64,000 bases of DNA, from assembly GCA_015698045.1 (NCBI GenBank), contig BLAL01000285.1, positions 620,001 to 684,000 on the forward strand, read 5' to 3'. The notes under the pieces are model-generated. The model saw only the letters and a program-made list of their open reading frames with translations. It searched no databases and was not told where the DNA came from. How positions within the stretch are numbered: the stretch's first letter is position 1; each line of letters starts with the position of its first letter. The translations under genes were made by a program, and so were the position numbers. Positions 34,191 through 47,129 of this stretch are shown in pieces. This DNA comes from Rhizophagus clarus (Eukaryota; Glomeromycota; Glomeromycetes; Glomerales; Glomeraceae).

Positions 34191-34772
34191 GTCCTTGATC
34201 CAGAAACTCAAGCTATTTTTGAATTTATTCGACCATATACTGAAATAATTTCATCTTTTGATTGTTTTCATAATAGCAAGAGAAATCTTAGTGCCAATAG
34301 AACTGGAATCAAGATTACTTCTCCAGTAAATAATGACATATCAGTCACTACAACCGCGTGTTTCCCATTATAATTGCGTTACAAATGCTGTTTAGTCCGC
34401 TTCCGTTGTAATTTACTTAGTAAAGACTTGGAAATCCTAATGTAATGTTTTTCTTTTTTTTTTTTTTGTATTTTACTTTTATGTACTGTACTTATTGGAT
34501 TAATTTCAATTTACCAAATAATTGTATTTTTCATAACAAGCACTTATTGAATTATTCTAAAATTTTATTTCAGAGATACATTAAATCTTCACCTTCGTTA
34601 TTACAATGGATTTTCAGAATTAACTTCTAAGCATATATTTGTATTAGGAGTTAAGGCAGATGCTTGGTAATGCGTACCAGTTGGAAAATTTTGGAACCCA
34701 GTGAGTATTGAAGCAAAATCAGACGATTATGTTGCTAGTATGCTTCAAATTTATTGGCAATCCATTATTTAA
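34191..34772 (+). pseudogene. Relic of an unrecognised protein gene
   Basis: One frame gives a protein-like stretch (VLDPETQAIFEFIRPYTEII near 34191-34250, running on to a TAA at about 34370). A later frame after a plausible acceptor TTTCAG (34574) gives LHLRYYNGFSEL and then FVLGVKADAW, a TAA, and PVGKFWNPVSIEAKSDDY ending at 34772. A possible intron with GTAATG donor near 34441 lies between. The composition is normal protein rather than noise, but stops break it. I do not know the parent family. Confidence 0.35.
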
Positions 34773-35860
34773 ATATGTACTGAGTTGTTTACAACCTCTT
34801 TGATATTATGCTTGGAATTATATATTAAACGACGGAAAATTCATTAATTAGTTATTATACGTTAATGAACTTTTTCTTAATAAATAATGGTTAATAAATT
34901 GTTTCGATTTATTAAATTAGATTTTTTAAGATAATTACTTATTTACTTTATAACAATATATATCCCTTAATAATTTGAAATTTGGTCCAAAAACGAATTA
35001 AAAAACCGTTATAATAAAATCTATATACTATAGCGCATATACTGTACGTTGTTATTTGCAATAAAAGTTTCATTTTATCACTTTCTAAAACCCTAACTCA
35101 ATCCATTCATGTGTGTATAAATTATGTTCAGACAAAAAAAAACGAATAATCACCTGTCGATTAATTTTATTCGGTCTTAAAAGAAAGAGAAAAATAGTTA
35201 ATATAAAAAGACTAGCTATATATGATTAACTGTTATCGTTCTAAAAAAAGAAAATCACCCAAGAAAATCCGCCTTTTTTTATAAAAATAAAGACGCAAAT
35301 AATAATATAAAATATTATTTCACAAATAAAATAAATTTTGCTTCTGTTTTTTACAGATGCGTGGGAAAAAAAAAAAAAAAAAAAAAAACAAAAAAGAAAA
35401 AAAAATTTGGTAACATAACATGAACGAGTAATTTAATTTTCCAATAAAATTAAATATTCGAAAAAAAAAATTTTTTTAATTTTAATGTACGACAAACAGA
35501 AAAATTCAACTTTACAATAATTTACAAAAAAGGATTTACTAAAATGATATAACTTTGTTTTCGTTCTGATCAATTTATTTATTGTTTAGTTACACGTAAA
35601 AAAATTAATGTCGGCACGAGAAAATATAACATATAGAATAATGGAATTTGTGGTACATTTCTTCTATTTGTACTTCTGTTTATTTATTTTTTTCCTAAAA
35701 CATGTAAGTTATCTTTTTTGGTAAATGATCGTTTGAATAGAGTATAAAAGATTACCCTTGGTTAGTAATATTTAGAAATACGTGAATACTTACAATTATA
35801 GAATGCACGAAACTTACTTTATCCACTTTATCTACGTCGTTTAACTTGAACGTTTATTAC
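34773..35860. other. Gene-free stretch upstream of copy C
   Basis: AT-rich, with an A run at 35369-35388 and TTTTTTTAATTTTAATG words. A pogo-like end word (ATATACTGTACG near 35036) is seen without a partner. The last 150 bases would be the promoter of copy C. Confidence 0.45.
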
Positions 35861-36753
35861 ATGGATTCTTATAATCATCGATCGTCTATTAGTCATGATA
35901 ATATTGACAATCTTTCTAGAATATTGGCAAATTTATTTAACATATATATGGATCCCCACATTTTGAATTGGTGCCAACGTGAAAATGTCATTAATAATAC
36001 TACAACGAACATTTTAAATCCAAGAGATCGTAACTTTCAAAGATTTGTTGATGCAGTAACTAATCAAAATATCGACCCTATGAAGCTTACAATAACTGAT
36101 AATATTCAAATATACCAACAAATTTTTTCTAATAATTTTACTTCACTCGCAACATTTATGAAATTTGTTCTTGGAGTAACTTATCTGTTAAGAAATTGTT
36201 ATGTGGATTATCTTGAAGACATTTATCCATTTATTGGAATAACATACTTTGTGTATAGCAGAATTGGCAATTCATCATTGTTCAATTCTAATCTTGATAA
36301 GTCACTCATTTTGCAAGATATCCGTAATTTATGGACCATATTTCTTTTTAGAAAGACCGCTAGTCATTCTAATTTGTAAGTACGATCTCACCAGTTTCGG
36401 CATTCCTATAATTTGCGGTTAATAATTTTTTTTTTTTTAAAAAAAAAAAACCTCTTATCTTACATATTTTATTATTTAAATAGAAGCGGGGAATGGAATG
36501 TTCTGATTCAACACACTAGGCATAAAGTCTCCACTGAATCGCGCAGAGTGTGAGTATTTTTTACGTATACTATATATGTGTATAATATATTTATGCATTC
36601 GTAATTAATTAGAATGTTCATTATTAAATTTTTAGGAATTTGACTCCTGCATTCAACATTATAGATTTCAGTACTTCTCGAGCGTCTACTCCTTTATCAG
36701 TTTACATTCAAAACTTGTTAATTCGAGCGCTTGACGACATATTAAATATTTAA
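35861..36753 (+). CDS. Unknown three-exon family protein, copy C (intact)
   Basis: Exons are 35861-36375, 36484-36549 and 36636-36753, with GT-AG introns of 108 and 86 nt; total 232 residues. The ATG at 35861 is chosen because the homologous N-terminus (SYNHRSSISHDNIDN) begins right after it; an in-frame TTG upstream at 35846 is not needed. It aligns over its whole length with copies B and D, with substitutions spread throughout (for example SGEWNVLI for NGEWDVLI). No signal peptide or obvious membrane anchor. The function is unknown; see copy B for motifs. Confidence 0.82.
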
Positions 36754-39700
36754 GGTTTGTGTTATTTAAAGATCAACTCCTCTTTATAGTTTACATTATC
36801 CAAATTCTCAATAGCGTATTAAGCATATATGATTTTAATTATCAATGTACTAATAGTAAAAATATGCAGCGAAAAAAGAAAAGCATAAGATATTGTTTTA
36901 TGATAAGATTTTTATTTCAAATTCTTAATAACGTATTAAGCATCTAAGATTTAAAATTTATTAATTATGTACTAAAAGTAAAAATATGCAGCAAAAAAAA
37001 AAAACACAATAATATGATAAGATTTTATTATTTTTTTTTCGATTTTACCAACATATATGAAACATCTGAAATTAAATAAATAGCTTGGCTGAGCTCACTG
37101 TGTCATAAAATTTTTGATACTCTTTACATATTTAATTGTGATCGAATTGTGGCTTTCTTTTACATCAGTTATAAACGAATTATCATCGATATGACCAATT
37201 ATTATCAATATATTGAACTTTGATTATTTTCTTCTCAGTAAAAATCATAAAGTTTTATATAAAAAACAGTGTTGTAATTTTTATAAAAGACAAAATTCCA
37301 AATATTCGCACGATCATACAGTATAATAATTTGATTCACAAATGGTAATTAATTAATTTTGAAATTTTTGATGAATAAAATGTAGAAGGTTAGGCTAGGA
37401 CGGATTATTAAATTGAAAATACGTTTGCTCAATATTCATATGTGAAGGGTATAAATAAGGTAATTGGCACGAGAAAAACTTCTGAGCGTAATAAATAAGA
37501 CGATAGAAATACTAATCTTTTCAAAAAAAAAATTTTTAGGAAACATTTTCGATTATTGTTCGCCTTATTCGTAAAAAACAAACGTTTATGGTCTCAAACA
37601 AAAATAAACATTTGTAAGTTTATAAAAACCAAAAAGGAGGTTTTTCTTGAATAAAATATTTTTTTTTTAAACGTTTCATAATAACTCGTGTTCAAATGCA
37701 AAACTTTTTATTTAGTAACATAAACAATAATATATAATTGTTTATTTTCTGTACCACTGTATGTGGCACTGTTTATTTCCATGTGATACATCATGCGTCG
37801 CCGTAGGTTCAATAAGTCACTAATAAGTAATAACCAACCTGTCCATTGTTTTTATGTTTCAAAAAACAAAAAAAAAAATTCATGACTTTCATTCGAATTT
37901 TATAAACAAATGGTCTAAGCCCTGAAAATAAAATCTTTTGAAACGTTCAACCACATTTTTGCTGTTTGTTTATTATAAATAAAGCCTTAATTGCTTCCAT
38001 CAATTATAAAAGTATATATTATATTCCATGGAACCTCATTTCTTATATAAGAAATAATAAATATTATTTGATCGGAAAATTTACATTAAGAAAAATTTTT
38101 TATATTGTTATTTTGACAAAAAAAAAAAAAAGTTAGTCCTTCCCTAACTTTTTATTCCTCAGTCTTTGACTAATATTTGTTAATTAAAACAAAACCAATC
38201 GGTGCTTTGAGTGATTTATCCGGTGTAACCATCAGGCTTTTTTATTAATAGCCTGATACACATGATATTTTGATCATTATCAATTAAGAAATAACGGATA
38301 AATACAGGTTACTCGGCATTTCGTGCCTCGTAACTATTAAATATAAATTACATAGATAAAATGATTGAAATGACTTCTTTTTCTTTTTTATAAAAAAATA
38401 ACATTTGTGATCAAGATTGCTCCAACTGCATAGTTCATAAGGAATGTTAATGTGGACCTTAAAATCTCTATACACAAGTATTTTATCAATAATTAGTAAA
38501 ATCTCGTTAAATTGAAATCAAAAGTAACTCGAATAATTTAAGGAAGAATATTAATAACAAACTTGCATATAATCATTTATTTTTATCTAAATGTTCTTTA
38601 ACATTTCATCTTGTTTATGAAATAACACAATGCATTTTTTTCGTATCGCAATTCGCAACTCCCTCCTTCAGCTGCATCATCATATAACTCAAATCCTTTT
38701 TTTTACAATTATTGAAAAAAATTATATTAGGACTTAAAGTAATTCATGAATAATGTCGGATAATCATAATGAATTATTTATTATTAACTTGGGATTAACT
38801 TATGGAGTTGTGTATGGTACCTGAAGTATTAAGAAAAAACCCTATAGTACAGCAAGTGATATTCACATCAGGTATTAACTATGATATTTGAACGTCCTAA
38901 AAAATACTTCGAAAAGATGTTGGGATTCAAATCCTTCCAATAGATCAACTATAACTGAATGAATTAGGTGTATTAGTCGAGATAGAAATTATAAATATGA
39001 AGTATAAATCAAAATCTGCTATGATTGCTCGTCCACGAAATTAAATGGCTCAACCAGCAGCTAAGCCAATAAATATACCTATATCCTTTAACTGTAATTA
39101 AATTCCTTACCGCAGTCTTGCCACAGAATAAAACTAACAAATAATTTAACATCTTAATTCAATTGTGCTTCTACTTTCAGACTTACAAAGATTGGTATTT
39201 AAGTTATATTTAAGCTGCGGCAGAATCGCGTTAAATTCTGGCCAATTTAAAATGTCTTTCTTGTTGTAAGTGATATTACTCTTGATTTTTTTTTGAAAAT
39301 ATTTTCAAAATCAAGTTATACAAGATTTGTTAAGCCAATCATACCTAAGAAAAGGGTAGGTTAAGAATTCTTATCCAAAGTTTCAACCAGAATTAAAGAA
39401 GTCACGAGCAGAGTTTGTCGTTCTATGGCCAAAATTACGTGATCGAATTCGCTTAAAAGAAATACAGTACAGTAGTAAATAGTAATAATGATTTTAAATA
39501 TTATACAATCAATAATAGAAGTAATGAATCAGACTGACAAATGACAAAAACTGAAACTGGATCATGACTCACAAACATGTTGTATCAGTATGAGTCATTA
39601 TTAAATACAAGAAAATTTTTTTTATTTAAAAGCTCTTCATTGTACATGTAGAAAGTTATTTTTATCGGTGGCTAGACATAGAAATAAAAATTTCTAGAGC

Positions 39701-39994
39701 TAAATAGTAGCTAGGGCATCTGAGATAATATTAGATTTAACTCCCGAGCTGGCTTATATTAGGTATGTATTATATTCCTCAAATTGAGGGTAGTGGAACT
39801 GATACGCTGCAGATACGACACGCTTGTATCCAAGGCTAAAAGGGAAGCTACTCATTATATTGTTAAAGAATGGTGAATACCAAATCATTCGTATAAAAAT
39901 TTTTTTATTGAACATAATCATTTAAACCGAGTAGTTGATATCCAAAGAAAAAAAAATCTATAATTATAAAAAATTGATTCAAGTTTCCGCCATT
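36754..39994. other. Long gene-free stretch
   Basis: I see no gene I can support in 3.2 kb. Between 36780 and 37010 a motif of about 115 bp recurs twice (TTCTTAATA / GCGTATTAAGCAT, AAAATATGCAGC), a decayed tandem duplication. Elsewhere there are poly-A tracts. The block 39650-39880 has normal base composition but no open frame. Confidence 0.5.
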
Positions 39995-40617
39995 CTAACG
40001 TGAACTTTTCTTCAATCTTTGAACTAACTTTTGTTGTTTTAATACGAACTTCGGTTTCTCTGGTCTCTTCAATACGCATTTTTGTTTCTTCAATGCGAAC
40101 TTTGGTTTCTTCAATACGAACATTTGTTTTTGCTCTGGTTTGTTTAATATGAACTTCGATTCTTCAACTTCCTCTAGTTCTTCTGATACAAGCTTATTAC
40201 TTTTAATGACCTTGGTCCATAAATGTGATCCGATTGATAAACATGTTGTACCGATTAAACCGTGACTTCTAATAACAGCCGTAAAGTCTTGATCTTAAGA
40301 CAAATTTGAATATTTTACTCTTATTTAAATAATACTAAGTTATAAAAAAACATTGATTAAATTTAAATACCTGTAATGATCATTGCTAACGTAGCTACAG
40401 AAGCGATGATTATAGTACCAATACCGACTGCTACACAGATAATAGCAGCTGTATTATCCCAGACATCATATTCTTTTTCTTTTATCTCATTTTTTACGTC
40501 ATTATATTCTATAAGATTATACGTAGTTTCTAAATTTGAATTATTTCTATTAATTATCGTAACATCAGATTGAATTTTCATGGTTTCGATGGAATCTTTA
40601 TCATCTTTCTGGAACAT
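39995..40617 (-). CDS. Single-pass membrane protein with lysine-rich FVLKKPK-type repeats, two exons
   Basis: Exon 1 is 40617-40371 and exon 2 is 40293-39995. The 77-nt intron has a GTATTT donor and TTAAG acceptor and joins within a GAT codon, giving 181 residues. The N-terminal 55 residues are polar. A hydrophobic segment follows (IICVAVGIGTIIIASVATLA, residues about 59-80), then a soluble region. The last 60 residues are very basic and built from about four imperfect 10-12-residue repeats (FVLKKPK, FALKKQK, CVLKRPEK, FVLKQQK). I recognise no family. A type II or tail-exposed membrane protein with a cationic repeat tail is a reasonable description. DNA similarity in its 3' flank to 48880-49010 suggests a decayed duplicate near copy D. 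Confidence 0.65.
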
Positions 40618-42439
40618 TTTGATATTATTTGTAAACTATAAAATGTGTAAGGATTTTTTTTATGAAATAAAAAAAAAATAAATAAATAAAAAAATGAACA
40701 TAGGAGATCGTTTATTATAATAAATTTTATAACCTACTTCGTATAAGCCTTTTAAAACTTGTACTTTTATCAAAAGGAATTTTTTTTAAAAAAAAATCAC
40801 CGCGCCGACTTTTATCAGAAAAAAAAATTCTTTTATAAATCACCGAGTTTGAAGGAAGAAAATGGTAAACACTACGTTATATAAACGTTTGATTTGTATA
40901 ATGACAAAGAAATCAGTTTCCTAAAAGGGAAAATTCAATTGTTTTACGTTGCCAATTTTAGGGGTCGTTAAAGCGGGACATATTTGCCGGAATTATAAAT
41001 TACGAATGTGACAAATAACGGACGTGATGAATAGCTTTTACTAAACTATGATCACGTGAATCTACCGCTTTAAACATCATACATTAGTTTGAAAAAAAAG
41101 CTAAATGAAAATATTTATATATTCTTTAAATAACGTTTTCATTTCAACAATATTCAATTTTGTTCTCTAGAATGTTCAAAGCCTTTAACTCGAATCAATT
41201 TATCATATTTTGTTATTAATTACTGCACGGAACTCTTAGGGGATGGCATGTGATTTAAAACATTGAATATTTTTTTTTATTTTATCTCACCTTTTCTTTT
41301 TTTTAAAAATCATGTTACACCATTAGAAGATATTCTTACCGCTTCAGAAAAGTACTTGTTGCACATCTGGTCATCTGGACATCATCTGGATTGTCTTGCC
41401 CTGATGTTTCTTTTTATTATTTTTATAGGTTCCAGCTTCTCTGATGTAACTTTAGGGAATGTACTAACATTTCCTTTTTTGATTGCTGTAAGCTTTGGCG
41501 TTCTAGATACTCTTAAAACATGGGTATGTTGTTGCTTTGGTGGAATTTTTTTTTGCAAATTTTGTTTTTTTACTTTTTAAGGAAACGCTTATTAACATTC
41601 CTATGTATTCTTTTTATAAGTTTTACTTGAAATGGTAAGTGTCATGTTTTGTTTTATTATTTTTTTCATTTAAGAAAATGGTTTATTTACGTTTCTCTTC
41701 TAATTTTTGCAGATTCTAGACTTTGGTTCCTAGGCGACAGATGGTAAGTTCTTTGATATTTCAAATAATTACGCAAAATAATTATAATAATTATTAAATA
41801 TATTCTCAAGTTATCTTTCTTGAGGTGGACAATTGTAGCTGAGATTATTATAATAATCCAATGTCCTGTTACGCGGGCCAAAATAAATCCCTTTACCGAA
41901 AAAAAAGGAAGTCATCGAATATTTCGAATACTTGCGGTCCTGGACTATGAATCTTTAAATAATAATAACCGATAATGATTATTAAAATAAATTATAATAC
42001 ATGACTGAAAAAACATCCTGTAATAAATATAAAATGGTGTTATAGCTATTAATTATATTATCAAATTTTACAAGTTAATACTTACAACAGCTGCAAATGT
42101 GAGTCCATAATTTGTTTTATTTTAATTTATTTTTATAGATGATAACAACAAATACAAGTATACATATAAACGGGTCATAAAGGCCTGAAATTTATGAAAA
42201 AAAATTTGATAAAAAGCCGCCACACAGAATGGATCACTAGAGAATGCCACTCACAGACTCCTACAGATCAATCACACTAAAAAAAAAAAAACCCACCATA
42301 GCACCTATCAGCAACGGGAGAAGTTACCAAAAAATAATATACTATAGAAAAAAAAGTTAGTGGGGAATAAACACACTATGACTTTCGCTACCCTATTCCT
42401 ATAACTACTCTTTCAAACTTAGTTTGGTCAAAACCAAAT
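40618..42439. other. Mostly gene-free stretch
   Basis: A 105-codon frame at 41263-41580 (hydrophobic, for example LALMFLFIIFIGSSF) has no clear start context, homologue or partner exon, so I leave it uncalled. Poly-A and AT-rich DNA otherwise. Confidence 0.4.
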
Positions 42440-42720
42440 TCAATTTGTCGTTAGCCTTGTCATTGATTTCTTCTTAGAATTCTTGGAAAAGTTCTGGCCA
42501 TTCTGCTTCGAGGATGTGGGCTTAGAAGGCACGGTCTTCTGGGAAACAGATTTAGACTCTTTTTTGAGGACGTTCTTGACGAAGGGATTTTATGGCCTTC
42601 AGTTCTTATTGGGCTGATTGGATGATTTATATCTAAATTAACAGAACTCCTTCCTATCGAAGACGAAGGCTGTATAGAGTGCTTCGTATAATGCTTTGTA
42701 TGTGTCAAAGTAGCCTAAAA
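42440..42720 (-). pseudogene. Relic of a retroposon ORF1 tail
   Basis: On the minus strand a Lys/Ser-rich stretch (VKNVLKKESKSVSQKTVPSK, then NFSKNSKKK) resembles the C-terminal tail of the ORF1-like gene at 5369-6365. Other frames upstream are broken. The similarity is compositional and short, so the call is weak. Confidence 0.35.
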
Positions 42721-43040
42721 TAAATTAGGTAAAATTAGTATGCGAAATTTATTTGGTACGCAGTAAAAATTACGTGATCGATCTTCAAGTTTACTTAGAG
42801 CAACAAAGGCGATTTTAAATATCATTATTGACTTATTTAACAAAAACCTTCCTTTCGCAAATCCATTTTTGGAAATGATCAACAAAGACGGTAGAATCAT
42901 GTAACCTTCTTCCAAATCCTAAGTAAACTGCAGAGCAGGTGAAATTACATCCACAATACAAGTTTGAAAACTTTATGTCGAAGAAAAGAATCTTTAATGA
43001 TGTTTTTTAATCGACCACCTGTGTAGCGTGTGGTGATGTG

Positions 43041-44075
43041 GCAAAAATTACCTTCTTGATCCTCCTCACGTTACTTCCTTGACCCGATCAAAATATGCAT
43101 TATTACATATGTCAAGAATATTCTTTTCTTGATCTGAAAATTAAAAACATTAACGCGTTGTTATTTTCATTTTTCTAGTTATAGACACAAAATAACTTTT
43201 TTTCCAAGATACTATTAATATTGAATAGATTAACATTTAATGAAAATGGTACTTATTTTTTTAACACTCATGAACAAATAATTCCTATTTAATATTTTAA
43301 ACCAAAAGATTACCATACATTGTAGAACTTGACAAAATATTATACGAAAAAAATATTAAGAGAAAAAATTTTTTTTGTTTGAAATATTAAAAAAATTTAT
43401 TAAATATAAAGTGAAAAATAAAAGTGTTTTTTCATTTAATTTTATCATTTATCATGTTTTGGGAATTGGGGCTTCGAGTTAAGAAAAGAATATTTTGGTC
43501 ATACATAATAGGCTTGTTCAATTCTGATTGTTCGAGTTTTTGATCAAAAATCCATTGACCAATCCTAACATGTGATCAAAATAAACAATTGAGTACTTTA
43601 TTTTGATCATATTATTTTTCGTGTAATAACATTTTTTTTTTTTTTTTTTTTTACAAAATATAAATAAGCAGTATCATTAAAGTTTATTAAAATTTTAAAG
43701 ACACATATTGAACTTCATTAGGTACCAGATAGACATATGGGGTCTTTGCAATAGAAAGGTACGAAACTCAAAAAAAAATAAAAATTTAATTAACATTAAA
43801 TTTACACTTATTTTAGTATAAAAAATATAATTAGTATATAAAGTAAATTTAAAAATTTTTTTGAGTTTTGTACCTTTCTATTGCAAAGACCCCATATTAA
43901 AAAAAGCGATCAAAATGGTTCTACATTTTTTTTTGAACGGAAAGTACAGTACGGGTTGTTGTTTATCAACTCAAAACCCGTTCAAAAATCCGAACGATCT
44001 GAATTGAACAGACATGCATATTTTGATCGGATCAAGAAAGTAAGGTCAAGAAAGATAATTTTTGTGGTTGCGTAT
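43041..44075. mobile_element. Element of about 1 kb with inverted termini rich in TTGATC words
   Basis: The left end (CAAAAATTACCTTCTTGATC, then GACCCGATCAAAATATGCAT, 43042-43102) is inverted at the right (ATGCATATTTTGATCGG at 44010, then AAGAAAGATAATTTTTGTGG). A second inner pair is GTTCAATTCTGATTGTTCGA (43515) against 43985-44007 inverted. The interior shows no transposase and is interrupted by the MITE at 43735-43897. Confidence 0.6.
43735..43897. mobile_element. Small MITE, ATATGGGGTCTTTGC termini
   Basis: Inverted ends of about 40 bp (ATATGGGGTCTTTGCAATAG, then AAAGGTAC-AAACTCAAAAA) are nearly perfect. The AT-rich centre is also roughly self-complementary, so the whole 163 bp could fold into one hairpin. 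It lies inside the larger element 43041-44075, so it is the younger insertion. Confidence 0.82.
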
Positions 44076-44601
44076 AACATAAACACGGGAAGTACACGGA
44101 TGATAAATAAATCGACTGGTCTAGGCCTTTCCATATTTGGTATAGATTCATGTTACATCGTCACTTACTTGTTTTAATATAAAACACTCCATTATTTTAT
44201 TTTTTTTGATTACATATAAATAATCTACTTGAATTGTGTAACTAAAAAAATGTATAAAAGTATGAAATTTCTTTCAACGACGACAATTCAAAAAAAAAAA
44301 AAAAAAAAAAAAAAAATATTATTAGGTATATATTATTTAAATATATAAACGATAATTGAAACGTTTCTCATCCGACGAACAATAATTATTTTATAGTAAT
44401 AGGTGGAGATAGTAACTAGGCTCCTTTTTATTGAAACAAAAAGATAATTGATTAATTCTTAAAAGGTAAGGTATTCGCTCATTGAACTTTATGTGTTTTT
44501 GCTTCGTCCGCTTAATAGGAATTTATCATATCATAAATAACTTGATCATTCGCTTTCTTATTTAAAATCGTCTTTCTTCCACGATTACTGACAATACTAG
44601 G
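44076..44601. other. Upstream region of the kinase/Sel1 gene
   Basis: It contains a poly-A run of about 27 nt at 44290-44316 and AT-rich DNA. No separate gene. The promoter of the kinase is presumably here; no motif is certain. Confidence 0.45.
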
Positions 44602-47129
44602 ATGCACATCAAAAATACAAATGAATGGAATATCTGGATCGAAGAAGCTATTTCTAAAGAATATTTTAGATATTATGAACAAAAACATTTTAACGATATT
44701 CAAAAAATTGGCGCCGGAGGATTCGGAAAAGTGTATCGTGCAAATTGGAAAAATTCAGAACAATATTTAGCGTTGAAATCTTTTTTTAATCTTGATAACG
44801 TTAATACAAAAGAAATAGTTCATGAGGTAATATAAATTTAGTGCAACACAATATAATTAAGTGTTCATTAACTTTAAATTTATAATATATATTTTATAGC
44901 TCAAGCTTCAACGTGATATACACTTTCATAATAACATTATTACATTCTATGGAATCGCAAAATTTGATCCAGGTGTGATAAAATATTAAATTATAATATT
45001 TAAAGTTATGTTGTTTCGCTGCAAAATGTAATAATTTAATGAAAATGATTATTATTTTATTTTATTTTGCCATTAGAAAATCAAAATTCTCAATCAACAA
45101 ATTATTTGTTAGTGATGGAGTATGCTGATTCTGGTACTCTTAAAAATTATTTGAAGGAAAATTTCAATAATATTACTTGGAATGATAAATTCAGCTTGGC
45201 GTACCAATTAGCTTGTGCTGTATCATGTTTGCATAATGAAGGAATCGTGCATCGTGATTTGGTAATTATTTAAAACTATGAAAATATTTTATAATTATTT
45301 CATAACTTAATAATGTATTTTTTAATAGCACTCTAGTAATGTATTAGTCCATCAAAATACTATCAAGTTATCCGATTTTGGATTATCAAAGAGAATTGAA
45401 TCATCATCAAACACACGATCAAAACTTTTTGGAGTAATTCCTTATGTTGATCCGAAAAGACTTAATAGACGAAGAAAGAATAAAAACTCAACACCAAAAT
45501 TTTCATTAAATGAAAAAAGCGATATTTATAGTGTTGGAGTTTTATTCTGGGAGATATCTAGTGGTCAACCTCCCTTTGCTACCGAAGACTACGATATTCA
45601 TTTGGCTATAGAAATTTCACAAGGTCTTAGAGAACAGCCCATCCTTAATACGCCTGAAGATTATATTAAGATTTATACTGGTTTGTAATCCTTTAATTAA
45701 AATCTTTTTAATTACTTTGTGAATAAAATTACAATTCGTTATTAATCTATAATTTTTTTTTTTTTTAGAATGTTGGGATGGTGAACCAGATAATCGACCA
45801 ACCATAAATCGAGTAGTAGAAAGATTAAAAACAATTATAACAAAACCAAACATGACAACAGAAAATAATCAAAAAGGATCAAATCTTCAATTAACATCAA
45901 TAAATGAACAAAATTTTAATCCAACTTATATTAATACTTCTTCAAATACTGATAATTCATTATTACACGGGGAGATGTCTCAAATTATTCAAAATTTTAA
46001 TAAAATGAATACAAAAGAAATCGTATTTACAACATTAACAAATGAAAACGTTTCATTTGATAAAAATATAGGTAAAATAGTTGATGATATAATAAATTAT
46101 ACTTTCAAAATAAGTAATGGAGGAAAAGATTCAACATCGAGCAAAAATATTCTTAACTATTTTATTAATAACAATATAAATTCACGGGAAATTTATGATT
46201 GGTTATTAGTTAATAAACAATATAATTTAGATTATATCTTCTTATTTGGATATTTTAATTATTTAGGTATTGAAACAAGTAAAGATAATAAGAGAGCATT
46301 CGATTTGTTTACTATTGCGTCAGAGCAAAAACATGCATTAGCACAATTTTATATCGGATTATGCTATGAAACTGGTTGTGGAACTATAAAAAATGAAAAT
46401 TTAGCTTATAAATATTATAAAAAGATTGCTAATATGTGTTATGCAATGGGATTATTTAAAACTGGTTATTGTCATTATAGTGGAATTGGAACTAGTGTTA
46501 ATAAACGAGAAGCGATTAAATTATTTCAACAGGCGGCGAATTTAGGACATAGTATGGCCCAATATAATCTTGCTTGTATGTATGAAAATGGAGAAGGCGT
46601 TGATAAAAATTATGATAAAGCAATTGAATTATATCAACAGGCAGCAAAATTAGGAAATAGTTCGGCTCAATACAATCTTGCCCATATGTATAAAAATGGA
46701 GAAATTATTAATAAAGATTATAACAAAGCTTTTGAATTATTTAAACAATCAGCTGAAGGAGGAAGTTCAGATGGAATAACAATGTTAGCGTATTGCTATG
46801 ATTTTGGAATTGGGACTAATGTTAATAAGAGAACGGCAATCGAATTATATCAACAAGCGGCAAATTTAGGAAATAGTGTAGCTCAATTTAATATTGCTGA
46901 TATTTATGAAAATGGAGATGGAATTAAAAAAGATATAAATCAAGCAATTTTTTGGTACAAGAAATCTGCCAAAAAAGGATATCGAAATGCTCGAAATAGA
47001 TTAAAAATAAACCTACCGACGGTTGACCAGCACGAATTTCTTATCAATCACGTGATATCAGCCAATAAAATCGCAACTTTAAGTTTTTTTTTTTTAAAAA
47101 AAAAATTGGTATATGCATTACTTTATTGA
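44602..47129 (+). CDS. Protein kinase with C-terminal Sel1-like repeats, five exons
   Basis: Exons are 44602-44826, 44900-44972, 45077-45261, 45329-45680 and 45769-47129; GT-AG introns keep frame and give 731 residues. The kinase domain has GAGGFGKVYRANW, catalytic Lys (LALKSF), HRDLHSSN and DFGLSK. The APE position reads VDPKRL, usual for this lineage-specific group, and the domain ends with CWDGEPDNRPT. A linker of about 150 residues leads to five to seven Sel1-type repeats of about 36 residues (for example AQYNLACMYENGEGVDKNY, then AIELYQQAAKLGNSSAQYNL). Sel1 repeats form alpha-solenoids that bind partner proteins, so the protein is likely a signalling kinase with a scaffold tail; substrates are unknown. 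The last 30 residues after the repeats run through a poly-T tract and may be a recent extension by stop loss. A dead relative lies at 27405-28925. Confidence 0.92.

Noticed and set aside
35030-35060. Pogo-like terminus near ATATACTGTACG
   Set aside because: A single end without an inverted partner within 2 kb.
35846-35860. TTG start extending copy C by five residues
   Set aside because: The ATG at 35861 matches the N-terminus of the paralogues and TTG starts are not expected in a fungal nuclear gene.
41263-41580. Hydrophobic 105-codon frame
   Set aside because: It has no homologue I know, no paralogue in the window, an uncertain start and T-rich composition that gives Phe/Leu by chance.
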